Assembly: GCA_022447545.1 (NCBI GenBank)
Contig: JAKVBI010000010.1
Span: 473,588 to 537,587, forward strand
Direction: 5' to 3'
Source of the DNA: Myxococcota bacterium
GTDB lineage: Bacteria; Myxococcota_A; UBA9160; SMWR01
DNA length: 64,000 nucleotides
In this document: positions 33,662-41,992 of the stretch, in pieces
Layout: the number at the start of each line of letters is the position of its first letter
Numbering within the stretch: the stretch's first letter is position 1
Program-made: the position numbers and the translations under genes
Notes under the pieces: model-generated
Database searches by the model: none
What the model saw: only the letters and a program-made list of their open reading frames with translations
What the model was told of the DNA's origin: nothing

Positions 33662-34692
33662 TCAGACTTGTCCCCCCGGCGGATCAACTCACGTCGACCC
33701 AGAACCTCCAACAACTCCAAGAAAACGGTCAGGGCCTCCGAGGATCGATCCTCGGCACTCAACAACCTTCCCAGCGCCGCTCGAGCATCCAGCGATTCGG
33801 GATCCCGCTCGATCGCTTCCCTGAGTTGCGTGACCGCCGCGTCGATCTCTCCCCGCCTGGCCATCGAATGCGCTAGTGACAGACGGGACCCAACATCCTC
33901 CGGGTGTCGGTTGAGACGCTTCTCGAGCGCACTTTCGAAATCCCGGGGCCGTCCGAGCCGGTTGTAGACCGCTTCCATGCGGGCATGAACGTCGACATCC
34001 GCCACAGCATCGGCTTCCAAAACCTTCGCCCAGGCCGCCAACGCTGCACGACCGCGACCGCGCTCCTCTTCCAACTCACCCAGCAGGAGCCAGGCCGAAA
34101 CGTCCTGACGGTTTCGACGCAACGCACGCTTCACAATCCGCCTCGCGTCGTCGAGCCTCCCTTCTACTCTCGCGGCACTCGCCATTTCCACCAACAACAC
34201 GGCCTCATCTTCCTGGGACCCTCCCCCGTCTACCTTTCCCGCCCGCCGCGCCATCTCAATGGCTCGGTGAAAATCGTGGACCTCGGCATAGAGCCGGGAA
34301 AGCGCCCGCAAGGCGGCGCCATGGCGCGGATCCTGAGCGAGCACCTCTTCATAGGACGAAATGGCGCGGCGCAGAAATCCGCCTTGGCGAAAGTCGGCCG
34401 CGAGATCCGCCAGAACTGCGGTTCTCTGTCGCTGCTCCAAGTCGGTTCGCAGCAGGAGGTTCTGATGGATCTGCAGCGCACGCCCGATCTCGCCGCGCAT
34501 CCGGTACAAACGTGCCAACGCGAGATAGCCATCGACCCCACGTGAATCCATTCGAACCGCGGCGGTCAACTGCTCCTCGGCCGTCGTCAGATCACGGTCC
34601 AGCAGCGCGAGCAAGCCGTTGCGGAACGCGGCGTCGACATCTCGCGGCGGCGCAGTTCGCGGTCGGACAGGCAGCCAACGTCGCCAGTTCAC
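33658..34692 (-). CDS. LapB-like TPR protein without rubredoxin domain
   Basis: A 344-residue TPR protein. Its first half follows LapB (YciM) closely: AFRNGLLALLDRDLTTAEEQ, GYLALARLYRMRGEIGRA, LQIHQNLLLRTDLEQRQR, SYEEVLAQDPRHGAALRAL. LapB docks LpxC to FtsH to limit lipopolysaccharide synthesis. The cytosolic position next to lapA supports this. However, the protein contains no cysteine, so the C-terminal rubredoxin-like zinc module needed in E. coli is missing, and no N-terminal transmembrane helix is evident. The GTG start overlaps the stop of lapA (GTGA). It may be a LapB variant or a general assembly scaffold; I prefer the first at moderate certainty. Confidence 0.75.
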   Translation of the reverse strand: MNWRRWLPVRPRTAPPRDVDAAFRNGLLALLDRDLTTAEEQLTAAVRMDSRGVDGYLALARLYRMRGEIGRALQIHQNLLLRTDLEQRQRTAVLADLAADFRQGGFLRRAISSYEEVLAQDPRHGAALRALSRLYAEVHDFHRAIEMARRAGKVDGGGSQEDEAVLLVEMASAARVEGRLDDARRIVKRALRRNRQDVSAWLLLGELEEERGRGRAALAAWAKVLEADAVADVDVHARMEAVYNRLGRPRDFESALEKRLNRHPEDVGSRLSLAHSMARRGEIDAAVTQLREAIERDPESLDARAALGRLLSAEDRSSEALTVFLELLEVLGRRELIRRGDKSE

Positions 34693-35066
34693 CCGACCCC
34701 TCTCCCTCGCGACGCCGCAGAACCAGCCGACCCCGGAGCATTCATCACGTCGCTCGGACCGGAGCCTTCATCGGAGAGGGGAAGGTTTCGCATCTGATGG
34801 AGCTCAGCCTCGAGAGACGCGGAAACCTTGCGGTATCGCCTGATAACGAACCGCATCTTCATCCATTGGTAGCCGGCGAAGACCGCAACAATTGCGGCGC
34901 CTGCACAAAAGCAGACCAGCAACGCCACCCAGAGATCCACCGCCTCCACCCGTCCTGCGAGATAGTCGATCTCGACGGGCGTTGCATTGCGTGCCGCAAA
35001 GAACCATCCGCCCACGAGCAGACCGACGAAGGCAACAACGAACAGCAGATTTTTCAAAACTCGCAT
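34689..35066 (-). CDS. lapA: LapA-domain inner membrane protein
   Basis: A 125-residue protein with two helices in the LapA (DUF1049) pattern: VLKNLLFVVAFVGLLVGGWFFA, the loop NATPVEIDYLAG, and LWVALLVCFCAGAAIVAVFAGY, then a short coiled coil (SASLEAELHQMR). E. coli LapA sits with LapB in the LpxC control module. It lies 29 nt after ihfB and overlaps the LapB-like gene. This ihfB-lapA-TPR order is a recurring one in deltaproteobacteria. Confidence 0.85.
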   Translation of the reverse strand: MRVLKNLLFVVAFVGLLVGGWFFAARNATPVEIDYLAGRVEAVDLWVALLVCFCAGAAIVAVFAGYQWMKMRFVIRRYRKVSASLEAELHQMRNLPLSDEGSGPSDVMNAPGSAGSAASRGRGVG

Positions 35067-35095
35067 CTACGTGAGCCCCTCTCCCCCCCGGGTGC

Positions 35096-35425
35096 TCAGA
35101 CAGCTCCTCCGTCGGGTGATTCCTCGTCACTCACGTTCTCGACGGGAACGCGGTCGACCATTTCCTTCAACTCTTTTCCCACCTTGAAAAACGGAGTCCG
35201 TTTCGCGGCGATGTGTACGGGCTCGCCCGTTTTCGGGTTCCGCCCTTCCCGAGCTTCTCGAACCTTCACCTGAAAGCTCCCAAAGCCACGAATTTCGATT
35301 CGCTCACCGCTCTTCAACGCCTGAGACATGGAATCGAAGATCGTATTGACCACGATCTCCGTGTCCTTTTTCGAGATGTGCGGAGTTCTCTCCGCCACGG
35401 ATTCGATGAGACCGCTCTTCGTCAT
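35096..35425 (-). CDS. ihfB: Integration host factor beta-like DNA-binding protein
   Basis: A 109-residue HU/IHF-family nucleoid protein that bends DNA as a dimer. The sequence runs TKSGLIESVAERTPHISKK, IEIRGFGSFQVKVREAREGR and the beta-arm RNPKTGEPVHIAAKRTPFFK with its conserved Pro that intercalates the helix. IHF-beta rather than HU is suggested by position after rpsA, as in many Proteobacteria. An acidic tail of about 15 residues is longer than usual. ATG 35425 has GGAGA 7 nt upstream; a 16-residue upstream extension is rejected. No IHF-alpha gene is in the window. Confidence 0.93.
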   Translation of the reverse strand: MTKSGLIESVAERTPHISKKDTEIVVNTIFDSMSQALKSGERIEIRGFGSFQVKVREAREGRNPKTGEPVHIAAKRTPFFKVGKELKEMVDRVPVENVSDEESPDGGAV

Positions 35426-35468
35426 GACTGTCTCCTCTGGTTCACCTTTCATCATGGGACCCCCCATC

Positions 35469-35497
35469 CGCATACGAACAGAGAATCGGCCTGTCTA
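35469..35497 (-). promoter_or_regulatory. Possible sigma-70 promoter for ihfB
   Basis: On the minus strand TAGACA (5 of 6 to the -35 consensus, including the rpsA stop codon) is followed after 17 nt by TATGCG (3 of 6 to the -10). It would allow ihfB to be expressed apart from rpsA. Weak on its own. Confidence 0.3.
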
Positions 35498-37198
35498 CGA
35501 TCCACTGTTCTCCGTCTTCTCTGCAAGCTTCTCCGCCAACAGGTCGCCGAGAGTTGCCGTCTGTCGGCTCGATTGCTGAGCCGCGACCTTCTTGAGCGCT
35601 TCTCGCTGCTCCCGATCGGTGAGAGCCCGAATCGACAGAGCAATCTTCTGCTCGATGGGGTCGACCTTGAGGATCAGGGTGGTAATGGAGTCGCCCTCTT
35701 TCACGACCTCTGCGGGGTCGTTGACCGGCTCCGCCGACAACTCCGAGCTGTAGACGAGTCCGTCGATCCCATCTTCGAGACGCACGAAGGCTCCAAAATC
35801 AGCCACGCTCGTGACCGTGCCCGTAACCTCACTGCCCACCGGGTACTTCTTCAGAATCTCGTCCCAGGGGTTGGGCTGGAGTTGTTTGATACCCAGCGAG
35901 AACTTCTCGTTCTCCTTGTCGATCTTGAGCACCACCGCCTCGACGGTGTCGCCTTTCTTGAACTTTTCTCCAGGATGCTTGATCTGCTCGGTCCATGAGA
36001 TGTCTGAAACGTGCACGAGACCGTCGATTCCCTCCTCGAGGCCAACGAACACACCGAAGTTGGTGATATTTCGAATCGTTCCGCTCACATTGGTACCGAT
36101 GGGATAGGTCTCTTCGATCACGCTCCACGGGTTGGGTTCGATCTGCTTCATTCCCAACGAGATCTTTCGATCTCGCTCATCGGCACCCAGCACCACGGCC
36201 TCGACAGTGTCTCCGACCGAAACCACTTTCGAGGGGTGTTTGATGCGTTTAGTCCACGACATCTCCGATACGTGGATCAAACCCTCGATCCCGACTTCGA
36301 GTTCGACAAATGCGCCATACTCGGCCAGCGAAACGATCTTTCCCTCGATCCGCTTGCCAATGGGATAACGCATGGAGGCATCAATCCAGGGATCCGGTTG
36401 GATCTGCTTGAGGCCCAGTGAGACGCGCTCGGTCTCTGCGTCGAATTTGAGAACCTTGACCTTGATCTCGTCGCCCACCTGAAACAATTCGCTCGGGTGA
36501 TTGACCCGTCCCCAGGACATGTCCGTGACGTGAAGCAAGCCGTCGATACCTCCGAGATCGATGAATGCGCCGTAATCCGTGAGGTTCTTGATTACGCCGT
36601 CGACGATCTGGCCCGGTGCCAATTGCTCCAGGGTCGTTTCTCGCAGCTTGCGCCGTTCGGTCTCGAGGAGTGCCCGGCGGGAGACGACAATGTTGCCGCG
36701 GCGCTTGTTGAACTTGATGATCTTGAACTGGAGCCGCTGATTCACCACGGAATCCAGGTTGCGGACCGGCCTGAGGTCCACCTGGGACCCGGGCAGGAAG
36801 GCCTTCACACCGATATCGACCGCCAGCCCGCCCTTGACTCGCGCGACGATGGTTCCTTCGACGGGCTCGTCGGATTTGTAGGCTCGGCTGATTTCGTCCC
36901 AGACCAGCAGGCGGTCCGCCTTCTCTTTGGACAACACGATACGCCCGCTGCTGTCTTCACACTGTTCGAGCAGGACATCGACGTCATCCCCCTCGGCCAC
37001 CAGCAGAGTCCCGTCGTCGTCCATGAACTCCCAGCTCGGAACGAGTCCTTCGGATTTAAAACCGATGTCGATTTGGATGTTGTCATCATCGATGGAGATG
37101 ACGCGACCGCGGACCACCTCTCCCTCTTTGATGTTTTCAGAGGACTCACTGAAGAGTTCCGCAAACGATCCACCGCCACTGCCCATGCTTTCACTCAT
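35495..37198 (-). CDS. rpsA: 30S ribosomal protein S1
   Basis: A 567-residue mRNA-binding protein with six S1/OB repeats: EGEVVRGRVISIDDDNI, PVEGTIVARVKGGLAVD, PGQIVDGVIKNLTDYGAFID, IGKRIEGKIVSLAEYGAFVE, IGTNVSGTIRNITNFGVFVG and VGSEVTGTVTSVADFGAFVR. The first two are the divergent ribosome-binding repeats, the last four bind RNA. Length matches E. coli S1 (557). ATG 37198 is taken as the start, with GAGGAG further upstream; ATG 37186 is possible. It follows tyrA by 58 nt and precedes ihfB by 69 nt. Confidence 0.97.
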   Translation of the reverse strand: MSESMGSGGGSFAELFSESSENIKEGEVVRGRVISIDDDNIQIDIGFKSEGLVPSWEFMDDDGTLLVAEGDDVDVLLEQCEDSSGRIVLSKEKADRLLVWDEISRAYKSDEPVEGTIVARVKGGLAVDIGVKAFLPGSQVDLRPVRNLDSVVNQRLQFKIIKFNKRRGNIVVSRRALLETERRKLRETTLEQLAPGQIVDGVIKNLTDYGAFIDLGGIDGLLHVTDMSWGRVNHPSELFQVGDEIKVKVLKFDAETERVSLGLKQIQPDPWIDASMRYPIGKRIEGKIVSLAEYGAFVELEVGIEGLIHVSEMSWTKRIKHPSKVVSVGDTVEAVVLGADERDRKISLGMKQIEPNPWSVIEETYPIGTNVSGTIRNITNFGVFVGLEEGIDGLVHVSDISWTEQIKHPGEKFKKGDTVEAVVLKIDKENEKFSLGIKQLQPNPWDEILKKYPVGSEVTGTVTSVADFGAFVRLEDGIDGLVYSSELSAEPVNDPAEVVKEGDSITTLILKVDPIEQKIALSIRALTDREQREALKKVAAQQSSRQTATLGDLLAEKLAEKTENSGS

Positions 37199-37256
37199 AC
37201 TGACTCGCTCTCGCTCCTCTTGGGGTCCCGTTATGGAGACCACCGGTACTGGGTTC

Positions 37257-38108
37257 TCATTCCGATGACTCGTCGGCCACCAGACTCTCATGTGCGGCTG
37301 CGATCAGGTCTTCGACCTGCGCAGCGTCATCAGCCTCGATCGCTCTCGCGAATTCCAAGAGCGCAGACCCCACGGCTTCGATGGAACCTGCCATCGCTTT
37401 GCGGTTCACGGTCAGGATTTCGCTCCACAACCCCGCGTGGCTCCGAGCAATTCGCGTGAAGTCGTTGAAACCGGGTCCAGCGAGTTCCCGTGCCCCGCTC
37501 GGAGCCGCCGAGAATGCGTGCGCGAACGCGTAGGCGACCACGTGGGGAACGTGACTGACCCAGGCCACTTCTTCATCGTGGCGGGCGGCAGAGCGGCGCA
37601 CGACACGCGCGCCGAGAGCCTCCCAAAAACCATCGACGCGGGCCACGGCAGCGGCGTCCTGGGCATCAGTAACTACACATACGCTGTCCTCGAACAGATC
37701 GGCCCGTGCCGCCCGATAGCTGGTCTCGTGGCTCCCAGCCATGGGGTGCGAACCCACGTACGAAACTCCGGGAGGCAACAGGCCCGGCAGCGTCTCCACC
37801 AACGGACCCTTCACGCTTCCGACGTCGGTCACCAACGCTCCCCCCCCCAGTCCGGGGACCACTTTGCGGAGAACCTCGGGCATGGCATCGATCGTGGTGG
37901 CGAGAACAACGAGATCCGCCCCCTCGGCCACGTCGGAAAATCCCCGCGTTTCGTCCACGATTCCCAGGCGTTCGGTCTCCCTCAACACTTCGGGATTGCG
38001 GGTGGTACCGATCACCTGGCGTGCGACTCCGGACCGTTTCGCCGCCAGCGCCACGGAACTCCCGAGCAACCCCAATCCCACCACGGCCAGGCGTTCGAAC
38101 ACGATCAC
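37257..38108 (-). CDS. tyrA: Prephenate dehydrogenase
   Basis: A 283-residue NAD-dependent enzyme that decarboxylates prephenate to 4-hydroxyphenylpyruvate in tyrosine synthesis. A Rossmann motif (LAVVGLGLLGSSVALAAKRSG) opens the protein, GSHPMAGSHETSYRAARADL holds the catalytic His, and a helical dimerisation domain follows (AYAFAHAFSA, GFNDFTRIARSHAGLWSEIL). It has no chorismate mutase or ACT domain, so it is the short monofunctional form. The GTG start overlaps the hisC stop (GTGA). Confidence 0.95.
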   Translation of the reverse strand: MIVFERLAVVGLGLLGSSVALAAKRSGVARQVIGTTRNPEVLRETERLGIVDETRGFSDVAEGADLVVLATTIDAMPEVLRKVVPGLGGGALVTDVGSVKGPLVETLPGLLPPGVSYVGSHPMAGSHETSYRAARADLFEDSVCVVTDAQDAAAVARVDGFWEALGARVVRRSAARHDEEVAWVSHVPHVVAYAFAHAFSAAPSGARELAGPGFNDFTRIARSHAGLWSEILTVNRKAMAGSIEAVGSALLEFARAIEADDAAQVEDLIAAAHESLVADESSE

Positions 38109-39205
38109 GCGGCCTCCCGGATCCGGCGCAGGGCCTTGGCGAAGCGCTCATTCTCCTCGGGGGTTCCCACACTGACACGAATACAGTCGGGCATTCCGAA
38201 GCCTGCCATCGGACGAACGATGACCCCCTCCCGGAGCAATCGATCGTGGGCATCTGCTCCGGTTCGAGCCAACACGAAGTTGGTATCGCTGGGCCACCAC
38301 TCGATTCCCATGGAATCGAATTCAGAGCCCAGGTAGGCGAGCCCCCGACGGTTGTTTTCCAGGGTGGCGCGAATATGTTCGTCATCATCCAACGCCGCCA
38401 GGGCACCCACCTCCGCCAGACGGTTGACATTGAAGGGATGCCGCGCGCGCTCGAGATAGCCCGCCAACTCGGCGCCAGTGACCCCATACCCCACTCGTAA
38501 TCCCGCGAGACCGTGAAGCTTAGAGAACGTCCTCAACGCGATGACTCCCGGCCTTCGGCGCACCCAGGCCAATGCGTCGGGCATGTCCGCTCTTTGGGCA
38601 AATTCGAGGTAGGCCTCGTCGACCGCCACCACCACCCTCTCGGGCAATCTGTCGAGAAACCGGTCGAAGGCCTCGGCCCCGACACTGGTCCCGGTGGGAT
38701 TGTTCGGGTTGCAGACGATTACGAGTTTCGTCCGTTCGCTCACGGCCTGGGCCATGGCGGAAAGATCGTGTGCCAATCCCGCATCCAAAGGCACCTGAAT
38801 CGGAGTTGCACCCATGCCGCGGGTCACGATGGGGTACATCGCAAACGAAGGCCACGCGTAGACCACCTCGTCTCCAACCCCGAGCAGCGTTTTGGCCAGC
38901 AACTCGATCACCTCGTCGGAACCCGAGCCGAAGACCAACTGGTCACCGCCCACGCCGAGGCGCTCCGCCAACCTGGCCCGCAGTTCGAAGCTCGCCCCGT
39001 CTGGATAGCGATGCAGGCTACCCGCAGCCTCGCGAACGGCCTCGACCGCTTTGGGCGAGGGGCCGAGGGGGCTTTCGTTGGAAGCCAACTTCACGGCGTC
39101 CGTAATCCCGAACTCGCGGGCCAACTCCTCCAGGGGCTTTCCCGGTTCGTACGGGGACAACTCCGCAATGTGTCGGTTGATCTGATCTCGCAGTGCCATG
39201 CTCAC
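38105..39205 (-). CDS. hisC: Histidinol-phosphate / aromatic aminotransferase
   Basis: A 366-residue class I/II PLP aminotransferase of the HisC type. SNESPLGPSPKAVEAV near residue 40, VFGSGSDEVIELLA, NPNNPTGTSV, DEAYLEFA and the PLP lysine in TFSKLHGLAGLRVGYG are all present. Its place between pheA and tyrA suggests that it transaminates phenylpyruvate and hydroxyphenylpyruvate, possibly besides histidinol phosphate; that is inference. GTG 39205 overlaps the pheA stop; ATG 39199 two codons later is an equally good start. Confidence 0.92.
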   Translation of the reverse strand: MSMALRDQINRHIAELSPYEPGKPLEELAREFGITDAVKLASNESPLGPSPKAVEAVREAAGSLHRYPDGASFELRARLAERLGVGGDQLVFGSGSDEVIELLAKTLLGVGDEVVYAWPSFAMYPIVTRGMGATPIQVPLDAGLAHDLSAMAQAVSERTKLVIVCNPNNPTGTSVGAEAFDRFLDRLPERVVVAVDEAYLEFAQRADMPDALAWVRRRPGVIALRTFSKLHGLAGLRVGYGVTGAELAGYLERARHPFNVNRLAEVGALAALDDDEHIRATLENNRRGLAYLGSEFDSMGIEWWPSDTNFVLARTGADAHDRLLREGVIVRPMAGFGMPDCIRVSVGTPEENERFAKALRRIREAA

Positions 39206-40338
39206 GCTCGCCCGCGCCGCGCGGAATCGGAGTTCCCATCACGGTCACCGACCTGCCCACGCCCCTCTCGCGGGTAGGATCCGAGCACCCTATGAGAATG
39301 AGCAGCCTCGGCCGCCAACGCGAGGGCCCGGGACATCCGCTCATCGGAAACATGCCCCTCGGCCTCCAGAAAAAACACGTACTCCCAGGGCTTGCCTTCC
39401 ATGGGGCGAAGCTGGATCCAGCTCAAGTTGATGCCCAACTCAGAAAAGGGCTCGAGCAAACGGAAGAGCCCCCCGGCCTCATCCCGGCGAATCGTAAAGA
39501 GCATCAGCGTCAGATCCCCTCCCGAAGCCGCCGGCATGTTCCGACCGATCAGAAGGAAACGCGTCGTATTGTCACTGCGGTCCTCGATGGACGACTCCAC
39601 GGTCTCGAGCCCATAGACCCGCGCAGCCATGGAACTGCCAATGGCCGCCACCGCCCCATCCTCAGCCGCCAGCTGAGCAGCCGCCGCCGTGCTCGCGGTC
39701 TCGACGCGGGGCACCCCGCGCAGATTCCGATCGAGCCAACCGCGACACTGGGCCAGCGGTTGCGGATGAGAGACGACACGCTCGATATCCTCCATGCGAC
39801 CGCTCTGGGACATCAAGTCGTTGGAGATCCTGCGCCGGGATTCTCCGCAAATCGTGATCTCTTCACTGCAGCTCGCCAGGGCGTCGTAGGTTGCCGTCAC
39901 GATGCCCTCGGTGGTGTTCTCGATGGGCACGATTCCCAAGCTCACCTTGTCGCGCTCGATGGCTGCGAACACGTCGGAAATCGACGGGTAACTCACGTGA
40001 TCCACGAGATCGCCAAAGCGCTCCACCGCAGCGAGATGCGTGAAGGTTCCCTCCGGACCGAAGTAGCCGACCTTCAGGACCTCCTCGAGAGAACGCGTGG
40101 CCGAGATGATCTCCCGAAATACGGGCGCCAGCCCCGCTGTGGGAAAGGGCCCCGAGTTCTCCCTGGCCAGCCTCGCCACGATCTCCTGCTCACGCGATGC
40201 GTCGTAGACGACCCCCCGCTTGTCGCGCTTCAATTCTCCCACCCGCTGGACCAGCTGGGAACGTTCGTTGAGGTCGTCGAGCAACCGGCGATCGATGGCG
40301 TCAATCTGCTCTCGCAGAGCCTGCAACCCCTCGAGCAC
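39202..40338 (-). CDS. pheA: Bifunctional chorismate mutase / prephenate dehydratase (P-protein)
   Basis: A 378-residue enzyme making phenylpyruvate from chorismate. The N-terminal AroQ chorismate mutase (about residues 1-90: LREQIDAIDRRLLDDLNERSQLV split as LREQIDAIDRRLLDDL and NERSQLV) is followed by prephenate dehydratase (YFGPEGTFTHLAAVERFG, PIENTTEGIVTATYDAL, DNTTRFLLIG with the catalytic Thr) and a C-terminal ACT domain (GLFRLLEPFSELGINLSWIQ) for phenylalanine feedback. GTG 40338 is chosen because GGAGG lies 8 nt upstream; GTG 40380 has no such site. It heads the long minus-strand run. Confidence 0.94.
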   Translation of the reverse strand: MLEGLQALREQIDAIDRRLLDDLNERSQLVQRVGELKRDKRGVVYDASREQEIVARLARENSGPFPTAGLAPVFREIISATRSLEEVLKVGYFGPEGTFTHLAAVERFGDLVDHVSYPSISDVFAAIERDKVSLGIVPIENTTEGIVTATYDALASCSEEITICGESRRRISNDLMSQSGRMEDIERVVSHPQPLAQCRGWLDRNLRGVPRVETASTAAAAQLAAEDGAVAAIGSSMAARVYGLETVESSIEDRSDNTTRFLLIGRNMPAASGGDLTLMLFTIRRDEAGGLFRLLEPFSELGINLSWIQLRPMEGKPWEYVFFLEAEGHVSDERMSRALALAAEAAHSHRVLGSYPREGRGQVGDRDGNSDSARRGRA

Positions 40339-40731
40339 TTCGCCCGCCTCCGATCGCAGCGCCTGACGACGATCAGCCACGCGGCACCCAACTTCGCCCG
40401 CTTGCGACGACACCCCATGCCCCCACGAAGACGCGAACAAAACCCCGGTTGGGCAAACCGGCCCGCGCGCCCAGAGACTCCATGAGGCACAGCTTGCTGT
40501 CGAAAATCGGGGTCAGTGTCATTCGGAGCAGTTCAGGGGTTCCCGGTGAGCGCGACGCTGGCGCATCCGAGAGGGCGAAGCCGCCATCACCCTGAAAATG
40601 CGGCGCGAGAATAGTCGAAGCGGCAGCCCGGTGCAATCGGTGCCACCGCTGAATCCTCTCTGAACACGAGGAGTTACCTCCGCCCCGCGACAGGCTTGGC
40701 GAACCGAGGGTCCGGGTGCGAGACTGCCCCC
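40339..40731. other. Divergent intergenic region, pheA and coaE
   Basis: About 390 nt with no convincing gene on either strand. It must hold the promoters of the long pheA run and of coaE, but I see no good -35/-10 pair. A small palindrome (GGAG...CTCC) is at about 40672-40683. Confidence 0.5.
40347..40351 (-). promoter_or_regulatory. Ribosome binding site of pheA
   Basis: GGAGG lies 8 nt before GTG 40338 and is the reason for choosing this start. Confidence 0.6.
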
Positions 40732-41361
40732 ATGACGATTTGCATTGGACTGTCCGGAGGGATCGGCTCCGGCAAGACGACCGTTGCGGACATGCTGAAA
40801 ACACACGGAGCCGTGGTCATCGACGCCGACGAGATCGTGCGCGAGGTTCAATCCCCCGGCTCCCCAGTGCTTGCCGAGATCGCCGAGGCCTTCGGCGCAG
40901 AGGTCCTCGACACCAACGGCGCCCTGAACCGGGAAGCCCTGGGATCCATCGTCTTTCGGGACCCCGAGGCCCGAGGCCGCCTGAACCGGATCGTCCATGC
41001 CCCAGTGATCGGCGAAATGGTGCGTCGCCTCTATACCGCCCGCGATCAGGGAGAAGACCTCGTGATCCTCGACATCCCCCTGTTGTTCGAGGGCCAGCAG
41101 TCGCGCAGCGGTGCCGCGGCCATCATTCAATTCGACGCGACGGTCCTGGTCTGGGCCCCGGAATCACTCCAGATCGAGAGACAGATATCCCGCAACGGAT
41201 ACGGGCGTGACGAAGCCGAGCGGCGCGTTCGCGCCCAGCTGTCACTGGACGAAAAACGCGCCATGGCCGATCACGTGATCGACAACTCCGGAAGCCTCGA
41301 CGACACCGCCCAACAGGTGGCAGGACTGGTCGAGGTGCTGGTCACCCAAGACGCCCGCTGA
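40732..41361 (+). CDS. coaE: Dephospho-CoA kinase
   Basis: A 209-residue P-loop kinase that phosphorylates the ribose 3'-OH of dephospho-CoA, the last step of coenzyme A synthesis. The P-loop GLSGGIGSGKTTVADML opens the protein, then VIDADEIVREV, RLNRIVHAPV and LDIPLLFEG follow, with RNGYGRDEAERRVRAQ in the lid. ATG 40732 starts at the family position; an in-frame ATG 36 nt upstream adds unrelated residues. Its stop is one base from the end of the convergent trpF. Confidence 0.95.
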   Translation: MTICIGLSGGIGSGKTTVADMLKTHGAVVIDADEIVREVQSPGSPVLAEIAEAFGAEVLDTNGALNREALGSIVFRDPEARGRLNRIVHAPVIGEMVRRLYTARDQGEDLVILDIPLLFEGQQSRSGAAAIIQFDATVLVWAPESLQIERQISRNGYGRDEAERRVRAQLSLDEKRAMADHVIDNSGSLDDTAQQVAGLVEVLVTQDAR

Positions 41362-41362
41362 T

Positions 41363-41992
41363 TCAACCCCCAGCGACGGGGTTGCGTACCGCTTCCACGA
41401 AGGCCCGGACCCGCTCGGGATCCTTGCGGTGGTCGTCCGATTCGACTCCCGATGCCACATCCACGCCCCAGGGCAACAAGCCACCCAAGCTCGCGATGGC
41501 CCCTCCGACGTTTTCCGCATCCAGCCCACCCGCCAGAATCAGGTCATAGCCAAGTTCGAGCAAATCCGATGCGGCACTCCAGTCCCACGGCTCCCCACTC
41601 CCACCGGAATGCCCTGGGTGGTCGAGCAGCAGGATCGCACCGGGAAATTCGGACGCAGCCACGCGATCCGCTCCCGCCAGTGCCTTGATGACGGGGAGGT
41701 CGACGCTCTCGACCTCCTCCTCTGTTTCACTCCCGTGAAACTGCACGCGCTCCAGGGGCACCCGCCGCAGCACGCGTTCGACCTCCAGCGGGTCGGCGTC
41801 ACGAAAAATAGCCACCCGCTCGGCACGCCCCTCCACCCGCTGAGCGATCTCCTCGGCCCTTGCCAGATCGAGACAGCGGGGCGAGCCCGGAACGAAGTTC
41901 AGACCAATCAGATCCGCCCCGGCCTCCACCGCGGCATGAGCGTCGTCGGGGTCGAGGACGCCGCAGATCTTGATCCGAACCGTCTCGTTCAA
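41363..41992 (-). CDS. trpF: Phosphoribosylanthranilate isomerase
   Basis: A 209-residue (beta-alpha)8 enzyme that converts phosphoribosylanthranilate to CdRP in tryptophan synthesis. VRIKICGVLDPDDAHAAVEAGAD carries the catalytic Cys (seen as KICG), and VQFHGSE, LAGGLDAENV and GVDVASGVE (catalytic Asp and phosphate-binding loop) follow. It starts with TTG inside the trpC stop (TTGA overlap), a weak start that may limit its level. It closes the trp operon; trpB and trpA do not follow. Confidence 0.94.
   Translation of the reverse strand: MNETVRIKICGVLDPDDAHAAVEAGADLIGLNFVPGSPRCLDLARAEEIAQRVEGRAERVAIFRDADPLEVERVLRRVPLERVQFHGSETEEEVESVDLPVIKALAGADRVAASEFPGAILLLDHPGHSGGSGEPWDWSAASDLLELGYDLILAGGLDAENVGGAIASLGGLLPWGVDVASGVESDDHRKDPERVRAFVEAVRNPVAGG

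Noticed and set aside
40373-40804. A minus-strand open frame upstream of pheA
   Set aside because: It overlaps coaE, has biased low-complexity composition and no recognisable domain; it is a by-product of GC-rich DNA.
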